64,000 nt of DNA from positions 62,001 to 126,000 of the forward strand of contig NZ_JARUJP010000004.1 of NCBI RefSeq assembly GCF_033659955.1, written 5' to 3'. The position numbers were made by a program, and so were the translations under genes. The number at the start of each line of letters is the position of its first letter. Position 1 is the stretch's first letter. The notes under the pieces were generated by a model. It saw nothing but the letters and a program-made list of their open reading frames with translations. It was not told the DNA's origin and did no database searches. Shown in pieces: positions 8,786 through 17,226 of the stretch. Origin of the DNA: Clostridium_AM tanneri. Lineage in GTDB: Bacteria; Bacillota; Clostridia; Clostridiales; Clostridiaceae.

Positions 8786-9754
8786 CTATTTATACAACCT
8801 CAAACTCTCTCCTTGACTGTCAATCCACATCTGTAATAATTCCTTTAAATCCTCTATTTTTTCCTTCTCTGTAGCACCTTCCTTCGCTTTTAGCTTTTCC
8901 ACCACTTCAAAGGTAAAGGCATTTTCTCCATAAGTGTTCCAATCCTCTTGTAATCTTTTCAACTTAAACATTCTTGCATTTAATCTAAACTTTATTCCCT
9001 CAAAAGGCTTATATAAATTTGTACATATATCCACAAGAGAATCTCCTGTAACTGTGTTATGTACTTTAATTATTCCCATTTCTACTTCTTGCTGCTTATA
9101 TTTATTAATAAGGTCTTTTCTGTCCATTTTTTCCATCATATTCTCCTTATAATTCTTATAGTATTTACTTCCATCCTTTGTTCTCTTTAAATATCCATAA
9201 TCCACCAAGTATCGTCGTATAGTTGCATCATCTTCGTAAATAGTTTTAATGAGTTTTTTCACTTCTATTTCCGTATATTCTTTATTTGGCTCAAATAAAG
9301 CGGCAAACCTTGGCAATAATTCTTTTCTTTTTCCTTCTCTAGCGGGAAAAACACGAAGCTTCGGCGGTGTTAACGTTGATACTTTCCCCTCTGCCAATTC
9401 CATAACTGCAAGAAAAGCTCTTGCCTGTCTTGCTCTTTCTCTTAAAGCAAATCTCATGTTTCTCACTGTAGATTCTGTACATCCAAGTTTGGCGGCAATT
9501 TCTTTGTCACTATACCTATTTGACACCATTGTCAAAAACTCTTTTTGAATTTCAGTCAACCCAGTATACTTCTTATCTAGTAAGAGCAGCCTTTCAATAG
9601 GAGTTCCATGCTTTATGATATGAGCATTGGCATCATTATCACTTTCACTAATTTTCTCACCACATATTAAACAAACGAATTGTGCTTCCCTTATATTCCA
9701 AAGATACCCCCTTTTAAAATCATCTATAGTTGCATTACGAATTATATCCTCCAT
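8786..9754 (-). CDS. LuxR-type HTH / DUF2087 protein with degenerate GIY-YIG-like C-terminus
   Basis: 322 residues with an unusual series of domains. A putative Cys2His2 zinc site comes first (C28, C31, H45, H49). A LuxR/GerE-type helix-turn-helix follows at ~64-115 (GLTEIQKEFLTMV ... KEIAAKLGCTESTVRN). A DUF2087 winged domain covers ~135-200 (EYTEIEVKKLIKTIYEDDAT ... LVDYGYLKR). The last part (~226-312) aligns by pattern with GIY-YIG nucleases (GIIKVHNTVTG ... LQEDWNTYGENAFTFEVVE), but both signature tyrosines are replaced (GII and SLVD), so nuclease activity is doubtful. GGGAGAT precedes the ATG. It is probably a DNA-binding regulator; the partner and target are unknown. Confidence 0.8.
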   Translation of the reverse strand: MEDIIRNATIDDFKRGYLWNIREAQFVCLICGEKISESDNDANAHIIKHGTPIERLLLLDKKYTGLTEIQKEFLTMVSNRYSDKEIAAKLGCTESTVRNMRFALRERARQARAFLAVMELAEGKVSTLTPPKLRVFPAREGKRKELLPRFAALFEPNKEYTEIEVKKLIKTIYEDDATIRRYLVDYGYLKRTKDGSKYYKNYKENMMEKMDRKDLINKYKQQEVEMGIIKVHNTVTGDSLVDICTNLYKPFEGIKFRLNARMFKLKRLQEDWNTYGENAFTFEVVEKLKAKEGATEKEKIEDLKELLQMWIDSQGESLRLYK

Positions 9755-9861
9755 TTTTATCTCCCATCTATTAATTTTATAGATATAATAACATTATCAT
9801 TTGTTTATGTCAATCCGGTAAGCGCTGAATACATAAACATAATCTTCAAAATACTACGTAA

Positions 9862-9898
9862 AAACACCACGAATTCAATTTTGAATAACGTGGTGTTT
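9862..9898 (-). terminator. Stem-loop terminator, member of a two-copy repeat
   Basis: A perfect 10-bp stem, AAACACCACG against CGTGGTGTTT, has a 17-nt loop; the minus strand continues TTTTACG. It lies 85 bp after the small membrane protein gene. A related stem-loop with a nearly identical loop but different stem bases lies at 13723-13758. Confidence 0.7.
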
Positions 9899-9982
9899 CC
9901 GATAAATTACTTTTTAGTTGCTCTATTAAAATTGAATGTTTCAGTCACAAATATAAATAAACATTACACCATTGCCCAACGC

Positions 9983-10141
9983 TCAGTCGTTCATCTTAAG
10001 ACCACGTATACATTGAGCTAGCCCTATTATCAAAACAGTTACTTCACCATATCCGCCCATACTGCTTTTTTCACTTATAATGAAAGAGCATCCAATTAAA
10101 ATTATTGCAATTCCTAACAAAATATGCTTAACTCCATTCAA
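9983..10141 (-). CDS. Small membrane protein of 52 residues
   Basis: The gene starts with TTG at 10141, set by GGAGGG with a 7-nt spacer, and runs 53 codons to TGA. The product has two hydrophobic helices (GVKHILLGIAIILIGCSFII and VTVLIIGLAQCIRGL) joined by a short polar loop (SEKSSMGGYGE), with basic residues at both ends. The strong ribosome site, the amphipathic layout and a terminator downstream support a real gene. I do not recognise the family. It could be a small stress-associated membrane peptide or a toxin-like peptide. Confidence 0.6.
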   Translation of the reverse strand: MNGVKHILLGIAIILIGCSFIISEKSSMGGYGEVTVLIIGLAQCIRGLKMND

Positions 10142-10345
10142 AAGTTTTCCCTCCAGTAATTATAGAATGATCTTTTGATTACTCTATTGCACTTGCAACA
10201 CATTCTTCATAACCTCGTACCATTTACTAGTAATTATACCACATTGTTAAATCTAATACATTAAAAGTAATCTAGTGAACAGAAGCATAGTTTATAATTA
10301 ATTACAACATTATTTCAGTGCATATTAAGAAAATTGTGTACTACA

Positions 10346-10690
10346 TTATGTTTGGAATATATTTTTAATATCTTCTAGGCCCTGGTAAACTTCTTTTCTT
10401 GAAAAATTTCCTTTTTCTAATTCTTCATCACTCTTTTCAAGTAACAGGTTATAAAAATTGATTGCAACCTGATAAATTTCCTGTGAATTATTTTTATCTA
10501 TCGCTTCAAAAAGTATATTCTCTGCCTTATTATATTCTCCGTCAGTGATAAGGCGCTTCAAAATAATATGAAGAATATCACCAGAATTAATACTATTTAG
10601 ACTTATCTGTATATTACTTTCTTCCTTTTTATTAAGAACCGTTTTTCCTATATTTTTAGCAAGTTCATTAATTAATTTTTCAATATTCAT
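10346..10690 (-). CDS. DUF6483-like helical protein
   Basis: About 114 residues, starting at the ATG at 10690 behind GAAGGTG (a longer frame adds eight residues without its own site). It is predicted all-helical, with a TPR-like pattern (EYNKAENILFEAIDKN, YQVAINFYNLLLEKSDEEL). It resembles the small DUF6483 proteins of clostridia by composition and spacing. Cytosolic, no signal peptide. Function unknown. Confidence 0.75.
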   Translation of the reverse strand: MNIEKLINELAKNIGKTVLNKKEESNIQISLNSINSGDILHIILKRLITDGEYNKAENILFEAIDKNNSQEIYQVAINFYNLLLEKSDEELEKGNFSRKEVYQGLEDIKNIFQT

Positions 10691-11073
10691 ATATTTCACC
10701 TTCTTTAAAATCATAATAAATTACTATTTTAACTTAATTAGTGTTAATTATACCATGCTTACACAGTCTTATATGATTATTTTTACAACAAAAGTAAAAT
10801 CTTTTACCTTCTTAATACTGTATTGTTAAATTTTTAATGATTTTATCGGATTTTTATTATAGTAGATAACTACCCTAGCCTTACGATAGTTATGCAAAAT
10901 AAGAACATTCCGGCGTAAAGTATTAATCCTCATATGAACTATTGTCACAAAAATTTAAGAGCAAATCCAGAACCAATTAAGGTTTTAGATTTGCTCTTTG
11001 GTTTAAAACATTTGATTTTAGTTGCAAAGTTTTTGTTGGAACTTGCAGCTTCATAATATTATAATAAAAATAT
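10691..11073. other. Intergenic stretch, terminator only
   Basis: No gene is supported on either strand. It holds the terminator of the two-component operon (10957-10998) and a weak 7-bp inverted repeat (ATAACTA/TAGTTAT, about 10866-10890). Confidence 0.5.
10957..10998 (-). terminator. Terminator of the two-component operon
   Basis: An 11-bp stem, AAGAGCAAATC against GATTTGCTCTT, with an inner AACC/GGTT pairing. On the minus strand it is followed by AAATTTTTG. It lies about 75 bp after the histidine kinase stop codon. Confidence 0.7.
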
Positions 11074-12480
11074 TTACATAGGAATCTCTAAATTAAAAGT
11101 TATAACTTCATCTTTATACTCCGCAGTTAGTTTTCCATGATGAAGCTCTGCTATTGTTTTGCTAATAGCTAATCCTAAACCGGAACTATTTTCATTCTCT
11201 GAGCGCGATTTATCTACCATATAAAATCTTTCAAACAAGTTATTTACATCTTCTTCTTCAAGATCAGTACAACTGTTACTTATAGACACAACAACTCTTT
11301 TCTCTTCTTTAATAAGCTTCAAATTTACATTAGAAGGCTTTATACTATATTTAATAGCATTTGTAAAAAGATTATCAAAAATCCTAGCAAGCTTGTCTGG
11401 ATCTCCATTAATTATAATGGATTCACTAATTAGATCTTCCTTGAGTTTAAGATTATTGCTTTCAAATAAGATTATATATTCATCTATAAGCTGTTCAATT
11501 AGTTCATTTATGCTAAAGCTGTCCATATTTAGGTTTATACTTCCTGAGGATAATTTTGTATACATAAAAAGGTCATTAGTTAGTTTTTTTAGTACCTCTG
11601 CTTTATTTGAAATTATGTCTACATATTTCAGTAATTCATCTTCAGTTTTATAACCTCTTTCCTTTATAATTTCGATGTAGCCTATAATATTTGTAAGAGG
11701 AGTTCTCAAATCATGTGCTGCATTAGTTATTAAATCTTGTTTAGATTTTTCTATGTTCTTTTCATTTTTTATTTTTTCTTCTAATTCTTCTGCCATATTA
11801 TTAATATTAGATGCTATCAGTTGAAGTTCATCATTTCCTTTTTCTATTATTCTATACTTCAAGTTTCCTTCAGATATTTCATTTAAACCACTGCAGATTT
11901 TTTTTATATATTTTAATTTTGGTCTAGTTAGAAAAGCTACAATAATTGTAAAAATAGTCATCGCCAGTAAAAATCCTAAATCTCCTTGATGTTTGCGAAT
12001 AAGATCATATGAATTCATTGGATTTGTACTTCCTTTTACTAGTACATTAAAAATTTCATCATTAACTTTTAGTGCTGAAATTTTTGAGTAATCAACTCCT
12101 TTTTCATTGCCATCATATCTTATTTCATCTTGGAGAGCAATTTGTTTATCTATAAATGGTTGTAAATCTATAAATTTTTCACTACTGTTTGTTCCATGAT
12201 ATAAAACAATACCTTTACTATTTACTATATATATTTTAAGATTATTTTTCTTATATGTTTCTTCATAATTTTCTATAAGCTTATTTATTTTATTACTATC
12301 AAGTGATATTTTTTTGAAATCTTTAATAAAGTTAATATTTGTATAACTAAGATTGTATGTGTAATTTACAGTATCGTGCATAAGCGATCTTATTATAGTT
12401 GTGGAAGTAATCATTGATATAAATGCACATACAAAAAACATAATTACCATTTTAAATCTCAATCCAAATCTAATTTTCAA
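11074..12480 (-). CDS. Sensor histidine kinase (VanS-like, HAMP)
   Basis: About 468 residues: a basic N-terminus, helix 1 at ~10-32, an extracytoplasmic sensor of ~135 residues, helix 2 at ~170-186, HAMP, then a HisKA/HATPase core. The phosphoacceptor is in NAAHDLRTPLTN (about H256). The N box (NLFTNAIKYS) and G box (SSGLGLAISK) are intact. The start is uncertain. I take the TTG at 12480, behind GGGGGG; the TTG at 12492 and the ATG at 12450 are alternatives. It overlaps the response regulator gene by about 11 bp, so the pair is coupled. VanS/PhoR-type proteins respond to envelope signals; the actual signal is unknown. Confidence 0.92.
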   Translation of the reverse strand: MKIRFGLRFKMVIMFFVCAFISMITSTTIIRSLMHDTVNYTYNLSYTNINFIKDFKKISLDSNKINKLIENYEETYKKNNLKIYIVNSKGIVLYHGTNSSEKFIDLQPFIDKQIALQDEIRYDGNEKGVDYSKISALKVNDEIFNVLVKGSTNPMNSYDLIRKHQGDLGFLLAMTIFTIIVAFLTRPKLKYIKKICSGLNEISEGNLKYRIIEKGNDELQLIASNINNMAEELEEKIKNEKNIEKSKQDLITNAAHDLRTPLTNIIGYIEIIKERGYKTEDELLKYVDIISNKAEVLKKLTNDLFMYTKLSSGSINLNMDSFSINELIEQLIDEYIILFESNNLKLKEDLISESIIINGDPDKLARIFDNLFTNAIKYSIKPSNVNLKLIKEEKRVVVSISNSCTDLEEEDVNNLFERFYMVDKSRSENENSSGLGLAISKTIAELHHGKLTAEYKDEVITFNLEIPM

Positions 12481-13159
12481 TTTTATAGCCAACCCCCCAT
12501 ACAGTTTTTATATAATTATATTCTTTTCCAATTTTTTCTCTTATTCTTCTTATATGAACTGTAACAGTTCTATCTGAACTCACATAATCTTCTCCCCATA
12601 CATTTTTATAAATAGAAGCTATACTAAAAACCTGTCCTCTATTTTGGGCAAGCAGTACTAATATTTTAAATTCATAAGGTGTTAACTTGAGATGCTTGTT
12701 CTTTAAAAGTACTTCATGGGTCGATATATTTATATGGAGTTCATCAATTTGTATTATTTCCTGTTGAACTGCATTGAAATTATTATTCAGTCGTTTATAC
12801 CTTCTAAGCTGTGATTTTATCCTTGCTAAAAGTTCCAAGGGATTAAAGGGCTTTCCAACATAATCGTCTGCTCCAATAGTAAGTCCTAATATTTTGTCAG
12901 CATCGTCAATTTTAGCAGATAAAATTATTATGGGAACATTAAGCTTTTCTCTTATTTTCATACATGCTTTCATTCCATCCATTTTAGGCATCATAACATC
13001 CAATACAATTAAATCAACTTTAATATTTTCTAATATATCTAAAGCTTCTATTCCATTTGCTGCTGTATATACGTTCATATCTTGGTTAGCTAAATATATA
13101 TTAATCATATCTCTTATATCTTTATCATCATCTACGACTAAAACAGTATCCTTTTCCAT
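12470..13159 (-). CDS. OmpR-family response regulator
   Basis: 229 residues. The receiver domain has acidic residues at 10-12, the phosphorylated D54 (LIVLDVMMPKMDG) and lysine in VGKPFNPLE. A C-terminal winged helix follows (LTPYEFKILVLLAQNRGQVFS ... DRTVTVHIRRIREKIG). It is the first gene of the pair with the overlapping kinase. A set of direct repeats that fits an OmpR-family binding site lies 260 bp upstream at 13421-13447. The regulon cannot be deduced beyond that. Confidence 0.95.
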   Translation of the reverse strand: MEKDTVLVVDDDKDIRDMINIYLANQDMNVYTAANGIEALDILENIKVDLIVLDVMMPKMDGMKACMKIREKLNVPIIILSAKIDDADKILGLTIGADDYVGKPFNPLELLARIKSQLRRYKRLNNNFNAVQQEIIQIDELHINISTHEVLLKNKHLKLTPYEFKILVLLAQNRGQVFSIASIYKNVWGEDYVSSDRTVTVHIRRIREKIGKEYNYIKTVWGVGYKIEN

Positions 13160-13420
13160 TTGTATCCCTCCCTACATAAAATAATTATATATCATATTTT
13201 ATTAAGCCTTCCATACCACTTGAATTATGAATTTTTCCACTTCTAATACCTTCATTATTACCTCCTCCACTGATAATCATTTAGTCTTAATTCACTTGCT
13301 TATCAATTCTTACTCCCCCTTCCATAGATAATTCTAGTACTCTTTGAGTAATTGATTATCACGTTTATTATTGTAGTAAGAAAATATTACAAGTTTGCTC
13401 TAAACACTGCTAAGTTTTTA

Positions 13421-13465
13421 TTAAAAATTATTAAGGTTTTGTTAAGGTACTTATATTGATATAAA
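13421..13465 (+). promoter_or_regulatory. Putative OmpR-family binding repeats with -10 box
   Basis: TTAAGG occurs at 13431 and 13442, 11 bp apart, with a weaker TTAAAA at 13421; TATAAA lies at 13460-13465. Direct repeats in one-turn phase about 12 bp ahead of a -10 box are typical of promoters activated by OmpR-family regulators. No gene lies downstream on the plus strand, so the site may instead serve the divergent regulator operon. Confidence 0.4.
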
Positions 13466-13722
13466 ATGAAGAAGCTAAGGCAGGAAAATAATCAGTTAGA
13501 GATAGATATAGAAAATAAAATATTAAGTAAAGAACTAAAATAAATTCTTGAAAAAAACAAAGGTGGATGACTTCAATCATTATTAAAATATAAATTGGTG
13601 ATTTCCCATTTTCGATGTTTAGCATAACTCAACTCCATCAAAATTAGTTTGAATTAATTTACCAATACCTAACTGTTATGGTTTGACAATAAGTAGACAT
13701 AATATTTGCTACACGACATAAA

Positions 13723-13758
13723 AACACTGTAAAATTTAACTTTGAATAATACAGTGTT
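13723..13758 (-). terminator. Stem-loop terminator after the GNAT gene, second repeat copy
   Basis: A 9-bp stem, AACACTGTA against TACAGTGTT, has an 18-nt loop that is nearly the same as in the stem-loop at 9862-9898. The minus strand continues TTTTATG. It lies 55 bp past the GNAT stop codon. Confidence 0.65.
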
Positions 13759-13812
13759 AACGTAAATTATTTGCTTTTTCAATTGTTATATTTAGCTGAA
13801 AAATTACAACCG

Positions 13813-14272
13813 TTACAAATCCATTCTTAGCCTAACCATATCAACACATTCAATTTCATTTTCAATAATTTTTTCCTTATAATGTATTTTAAAAAAGTCT
13901 CTATCTACACCAACCATACGAAATCCACATTTTTGATAAAGTGCTAACTGACTTATACTGGAGTTTCCTGTTCCCACTTCTAAAATTTTTGTATTGTTCT
14001 TTCTTGCTATATCTATTGCATTTAATATTAATCTCTTACCAATACCTTTTCCTTGGTACACTTCTTTAACTGCAATATTTACAAGTTCCAAAGTTAAAGG
14101 TCTTGTCCTAACCAGCAAAAAAGCTCCAACTATATTGTCGTTAATATATGCAACATAACAATCTCCTCTATATATAATCATTAATTACTTCGATAGATGG
14201 ATCGGCCAAAAGGAGTAAATCATATGGAATTTCCTTTTTGTTATCCAACTTTCTTATTTCGATTTCATCCAT
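13813..14272 (-). pseudogene. GNAT acetyltransferase, frameshifted at a TA repeat
   Basis: The intact frame would begin at the ATG at 14272 behind GGAGG and read MDEIEIRKLDNKKEIPYDLL, then ADPSIEVINDYI, where a TAG stops it at 14170-14168. The next frame continues without a gap as YRGDCYVAYINDNIVGAFLL and holds the acetyl-CoA loop (VYQGKGIGKRL), the conserved EVGTGNSS and the C-terminal MVRLRMDL. Adding one TA unit to the TTATATATAG run restores one frame of about 154 codons. The downstream frame (ATG at 14181) lacks its own ribosome site. This is either a true frameshift, a slippage-variable gene or a sequence error. Confidence 0.78.
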
Positions 14273-14390
14273 AATTATTCCTCCAAATTTCTTAATACTT
14301 TACAGCTGCAATTTAGTTAACATGAAAATTATACCATAAAGCCTATATATTTTTATTGCTAGGGCTTAAAATAAAAGTTTAATTCAAGAC

Positions 14391-14435
14391 AAAAAGAGTG
14401 CAAAATGTATTGTTATCAATACCTATTTTGCACTC
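14391..14435 (-). terminator. Terminator of the exopolysaccharide operon
   Basis: A long interrupted stem (GAGTGCAAAAT/ATTTTGCACTC with inner GTATTG/CAATAC) is followed on the minus strand by TTTTT. It lies 24 bp after the GH18 stop codon. Confidence 0.85.
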
Positions 14436-14458
14436 AATAGTTATTATATTTTCCACCT

Positions 14459-15484
14459 CTAAAACAAATTGCCTCCTAGTCTCCAAATGCTGACATCATA
14501 GCCTTTTTCCGTTATAACCTTCATCCAAGAGTCTAAGGTGACTTTATCTCCATACCATACTTCATGTTTCATATTGTTTTCATCTGTATAAGTAAAAAAT
14601 AGGCTTTGACTTTCCTTATGCCTCTGTGCTGTAGCCTTATACTGCTTTAGTAAACTTACAGCCTGAGCTTCTGTAACAGAAGTGGTTTTACCGTTAGCTG
14701 CCCAGTTAAAGCCTCCTGTAGCAATTGCAAATTCCTTCTTTCCTGGAACTTTACTCATACTCTCTATAGAATTCTCGATAAACTCAGCATTTGCTTTTTC
14801 TCCTGGCTCATTAAAACCACCATGTAAGTTGTAGCACATAAGCACATAGGTTGGACCTTCGGTAAAGGTAAGTTTATCAAAAGGTGTGTTAGGTTCTAAT
14901 ACAACCCTTACCTTTAAGCCTCTATTTTGAGCTTTTTCATATAGTTCATTTATAAAGGATATATAGTTATTCCATAGCCCCATGTCTTTTTTTATTTGTT
15001 CATAATCAATTTCTATACCGTCAAAACCATGTTTTACTGCTAGATTTATAATTCCCTCAATATGACTGCTTCTGGAATCAGGAGTATCTAATAAAGCTTT
15101 TAATAAACTTGTATCCTTTAGTGAGTAGCTGCCGTCAATTTTTACTTTATCATTGACAATTGTAATATACTTATTGTATTTATCATTCTTTGTCTTATTA
15201 TAATAATTAGTTAAATCTTCCGGCATGGCTAATTTATTATTAGAATCAAAGTTAGCTGCAAAATAAGAAATATTTTTTAACCTCTTATCTAGAGCTTTAA
15301 TTTCCTTATCGGAGTTTAAATCCCAGTACACCACCCAGGCGGATAGGTTCTTTATATCCTCACCAAAGCTTTTCTTCTCACTTCTCTCTAAATTAGACTC
15401 CCTTGAGTTGGCTGTTATATACATAACTGGTGTTAACAATAGAGCCAACACCACTAATCCAATAAAAAACAATCTTTTTCTCAT
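14459..15484 (-). CDS. GH18-family glycosidase-like protein, secreted or membrane-anchored
   Basis: 341 residues. A basic N-terminus and one hydrophobic helix (residues 5-24) indicate export with anchoring or cleavage. The GH18 active-site strand is recognisable at 153-162 (GFDGIEIDYE), with E162 as the expected acid; the middle position of the usual DxxDxDxE motif is E158. A C-terminal tryptophan-rich strand (YDVSIWRLGGN) fits the barrel end. GH18 enzymes cleave beta-1,4 GlcNAc polymers. As the last gene of an operon with a GT2 synthase and deacetylase-like proteins, it could trim or release the polymer made by that system. AAGGAG precedes the ATG. Confidence 0.85.
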   Translation of the reverse strand: MRKRLFFIGLVVLALLLTPVMYITANSRESNLERSEKKSFGEDIKNLSAWVVYWDLNSDKEIKALDKRLKNISYFAANFDSNNKLAMPEDLTNYYNKTKNDKYNKYITIVNDKVKIDGSYSLKDTSLLKALLDTPDSRSSHIEGIINLAVKHGFDGIEIDYEQIKKDMGLWNNYISFINELYEKAQNRGLKVRVVLEPNTPFDKLTFTEGPTYVLMCYNLHGGFNEPGEKANAEFIENSIESMSKVPGKKEFAIATGGFNWAANGKTTSVTEAQAVSLLKQYKATAQRHKESQSLFFTYTDENNMKHEVWYGDKVTLDSWMKVITEKGYDVSIWRLGGNLF

Positions 15485-15546
15485 ATTTATACTCCTTAGT
15501 TATCTTACAAAATATATGAATAAATTTGCAAAAATCTTGTGTTTTT

Positions 15547-17226
15547 CTATAAATTCTTGATAAACCAATTCACAAGCTTATTAAAGAAATTTTTAATATT
15601 ATAATTTACAGCTTCCATACCTTTTAGGGATGAATCATATAAAATCTCATCCTTCATGTCAGTAACTTTAAAACCTTTAAATACCCCGTCATAAACATCA
15701 TCTGCAATGTTTCTTTGGCTGTATCCATAATCTCCCCAGGCGGACTCAAGGAAAACACTTCCTTTTTTTTCGTTGGTTACCTTCAGGTTTTCTAATATGA
15801 TTTTATTATCTATAGCTAAGGTCAATTTATCTTGTACTAAAGTTATATCAACTTTTCTGTTTCCTAGGTCTTTTATGTCAAATTCCTTATTCTTATCCCC
15901 TAAGGATAAAGAGTAAAGCAGCTTTTTATTTCCCTTTAAATTTTCAACTACATTAAGGGTATTGTTAATGAGCTGAACATATATACTGTCACTTCTGTCC
16001 TTATTGGCTCTTAAATATACAGCCTGAGAACCTATAACATTACCCTTCAGCATTGTTGATGCCTTGATATCCTTATAACCCTCACTATTTTGCAACTTAA
16101 TAATTCCCTTTTCCTTCGGCAGGGAGGTTAATATAATTTTATCATCTAAAAACTCTGCTTGTCCTTTTATTTCTTGGAAATCCTTAGCCTTTTCTTCATC
16201 ACCTACAATAAATTTTACATTTTTTTTAGTATCGTCCCAAATCCTCATTAGTAAATGGTTAGTGCTCCAATAGGCTTGGGGCTGGACTCTGGTTAAATCA
16301 TAGATGGAACTGTCTGGTAAGTTTAGCGAATAGCCCTCTCTGTTAAAGTTCATATGAAACAACTTTTTAATCCACTGCCCGTTTATATCACTGGTTTTAT
16401 CATTTGTACCAAACTTTCCTGTATTGGAATGCATAATTGCATATAAACCAGGCACCTCACCGACCTCTCTTTTATATATATTAGCTATGCTCTTATAATC
16501 ATTGTCCATACGATTTTTCATCTCTTCGTAGTTTTCTAAGGGAATTCCATTTTCATCTCTAATGTAATCCATAAGATAATGATTATAGTCTCTATTGATT
16601 TTAGATATTGTCTTTGAGAATTGAACAGAGTCTAAATTTCCTAAGTAATTTGAGTTTTTATCAAAAACATTTATATATTCTAATCTATACCCATTAGTAC
16701 CTAATTCCCAGTAAGAGCTGTTCTTTAATTTTAATAAATCCTCAGGCATTAAAAACTTAGGATCTTTTTTTTCAAATTTATCTGCATAAGTCATCATTGA
16801 AGCTTTATAATTATACTGCTCTAAAATTTTTCCAGAAAATATTGCAGTATCCCTTCTTCCATCCTCAAAAAATAAAAACAAGGATTTTTCTGGCAATGGC
16901 TTTCCTTTTTTATAATAATCCAATATATCCTGCTGAGTTATGGTTACATATCCGTTATCCTTTAAGGCTTTTACCTGTTTTTCTAAGGCTTCAGTACTTA
17001 TCAGCGTATCATCTCCAGTTCTGTCTACACCAAAATAGGATACTGCAATAAAGCCGCTATTTCTGTCTTTGGAAACAGTGTTTGTATTATAAGGCTGATA
17101 TTCAGAAAAAGTGAGTACAGCCTTTACAATAAGTGCTAGTACTACAATTAAAATTATCCCTTGGAGTATACTTCTTACTAGCTTAATTCTATCTTTCCTT
17201 TCAGGAGAAAATTCCTTAGTTTTCAT
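15547..17226 (-). CDS. Polysaccharide deacetylase-like membrane protein (degenerate NodB domain)
   Basis: About 559 residues. Helix at ~20-38, then a PgaB/IcaB-like deacetylase fold (~57-340). Its last ~200 residues are beta-rich and jelly-roll-like (VFLESAWGDYGYSQ, VYDGVFKGFKV). The active-site strand reads FLFFEDG rather than TFDDG, so the catalytic-base position is Glu. Where a His-x3-His metal pair is expected there is ELGTNGYRLEY. Deacetylase activity is therefore doubtful, and a structural or binding role is possible. The ATG at 17226 (or 17232) overlaps the end of the GT2 gene by 11-17 bp, behind AGGGGG. Confidence 0.8.
   Translation of the reverse strand: MKTKEFSPERKDRIKLVRSILQGIILIVVLALIVKAVLTFSEYQPYNTNTVSKDRNSGFIAVSYFGVDRTGDDTLISTEALEKQVKALKDNGYVTITQQDILDYYKKGKPLPEKSLFLFFEDGRRDTAIFSGKILEQYNYKASMMTYADKFEKKDPKFLMPEDLLKLKNSSYWELGTNGYRLEYINVFDKNSNYLGNLDSVQFSKTISKINRDYNHYLMDYIRDENGIPLENYEEMKNRMDNDYKSIANIYKREVGEVPGLYAIMHSNTGKFGTNDKTSDINGQWIKKLFHMNFNREGYSLNLPDSSIYDLTRVQPQAYWSTNHLLMRIWDDTKKNVKFIVGDEEKAKDFQEIKGQAEFLDDKIILTSLPKEKGIIKLQNSEGYKDIKASTMLKGNVIGSQAVYLRANKDRSDSIYVQLINNTLNVVENLKGNKKLLYSLSLGDKNKEFDIKDLGNRKVDITLVQDKLTLAIDNKIILENLKVTNEKKGSVFLESAWGDYGYSQRNIADDVYDGVFKGFKVTDMKDEILYDSSLKGMEAVNYNIKNFFNKLVNWFIKNL

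Larger units (their letters stand above)
9755..10345. other. Intergenic stretch with one small gene and a terminator
   Basis: This 590-bp stretch contains the 52-codon membrane protein gene at 9983-10141 (minus strand) and a strong stem-loop at 9862-9898. The rest is AT-rich with no supported gene on either strand. Confidence 0.6.
13160..13812. other. 653-bp intergenic stretch with orphan promoter and terminator
   Basis: No full gene is supported. It contains OmpR-type direct repeats with a TATAAA box (13421-13465), a 25-codon plus-strand frame (13466) without a ribosome site, a 64-codon minus-strand hydrophobic frame (13625-13431), and the stem-loop at 13723-13758. The layout suggests a lost gene. 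Confidence 0.5.

Noticed and set aside
9680..10021. 113-codon plus-strand frame after the LuxR/DUF2087 gene
   Set aside because: Crosses the gene start, a terminator and the small membrane gene on the other strand; no ribosome site and no recognisable pattern.
13466..13543. 25-codon plus-strand frame (MKKLRQENNQLEIDIENK ...) resembling the coiled-coil end of an IS3 OrfA
   Set aside because: No ribosome site, no further transposase similarity in any frame nearby and no inverted repeats; similarity is compositional.
13431..13625. 64-codon minus-strand hydrophobic frame with a GGAG ahead of its ATG
   Set aside because: Lies across the putative promoter repeats, is Phe/Leu/Ile/Tyr-rich as expected for random AT-rich DNA, and shows no helix-loop pattern of a real membrane protein. 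Left unsupported rather than disproved.
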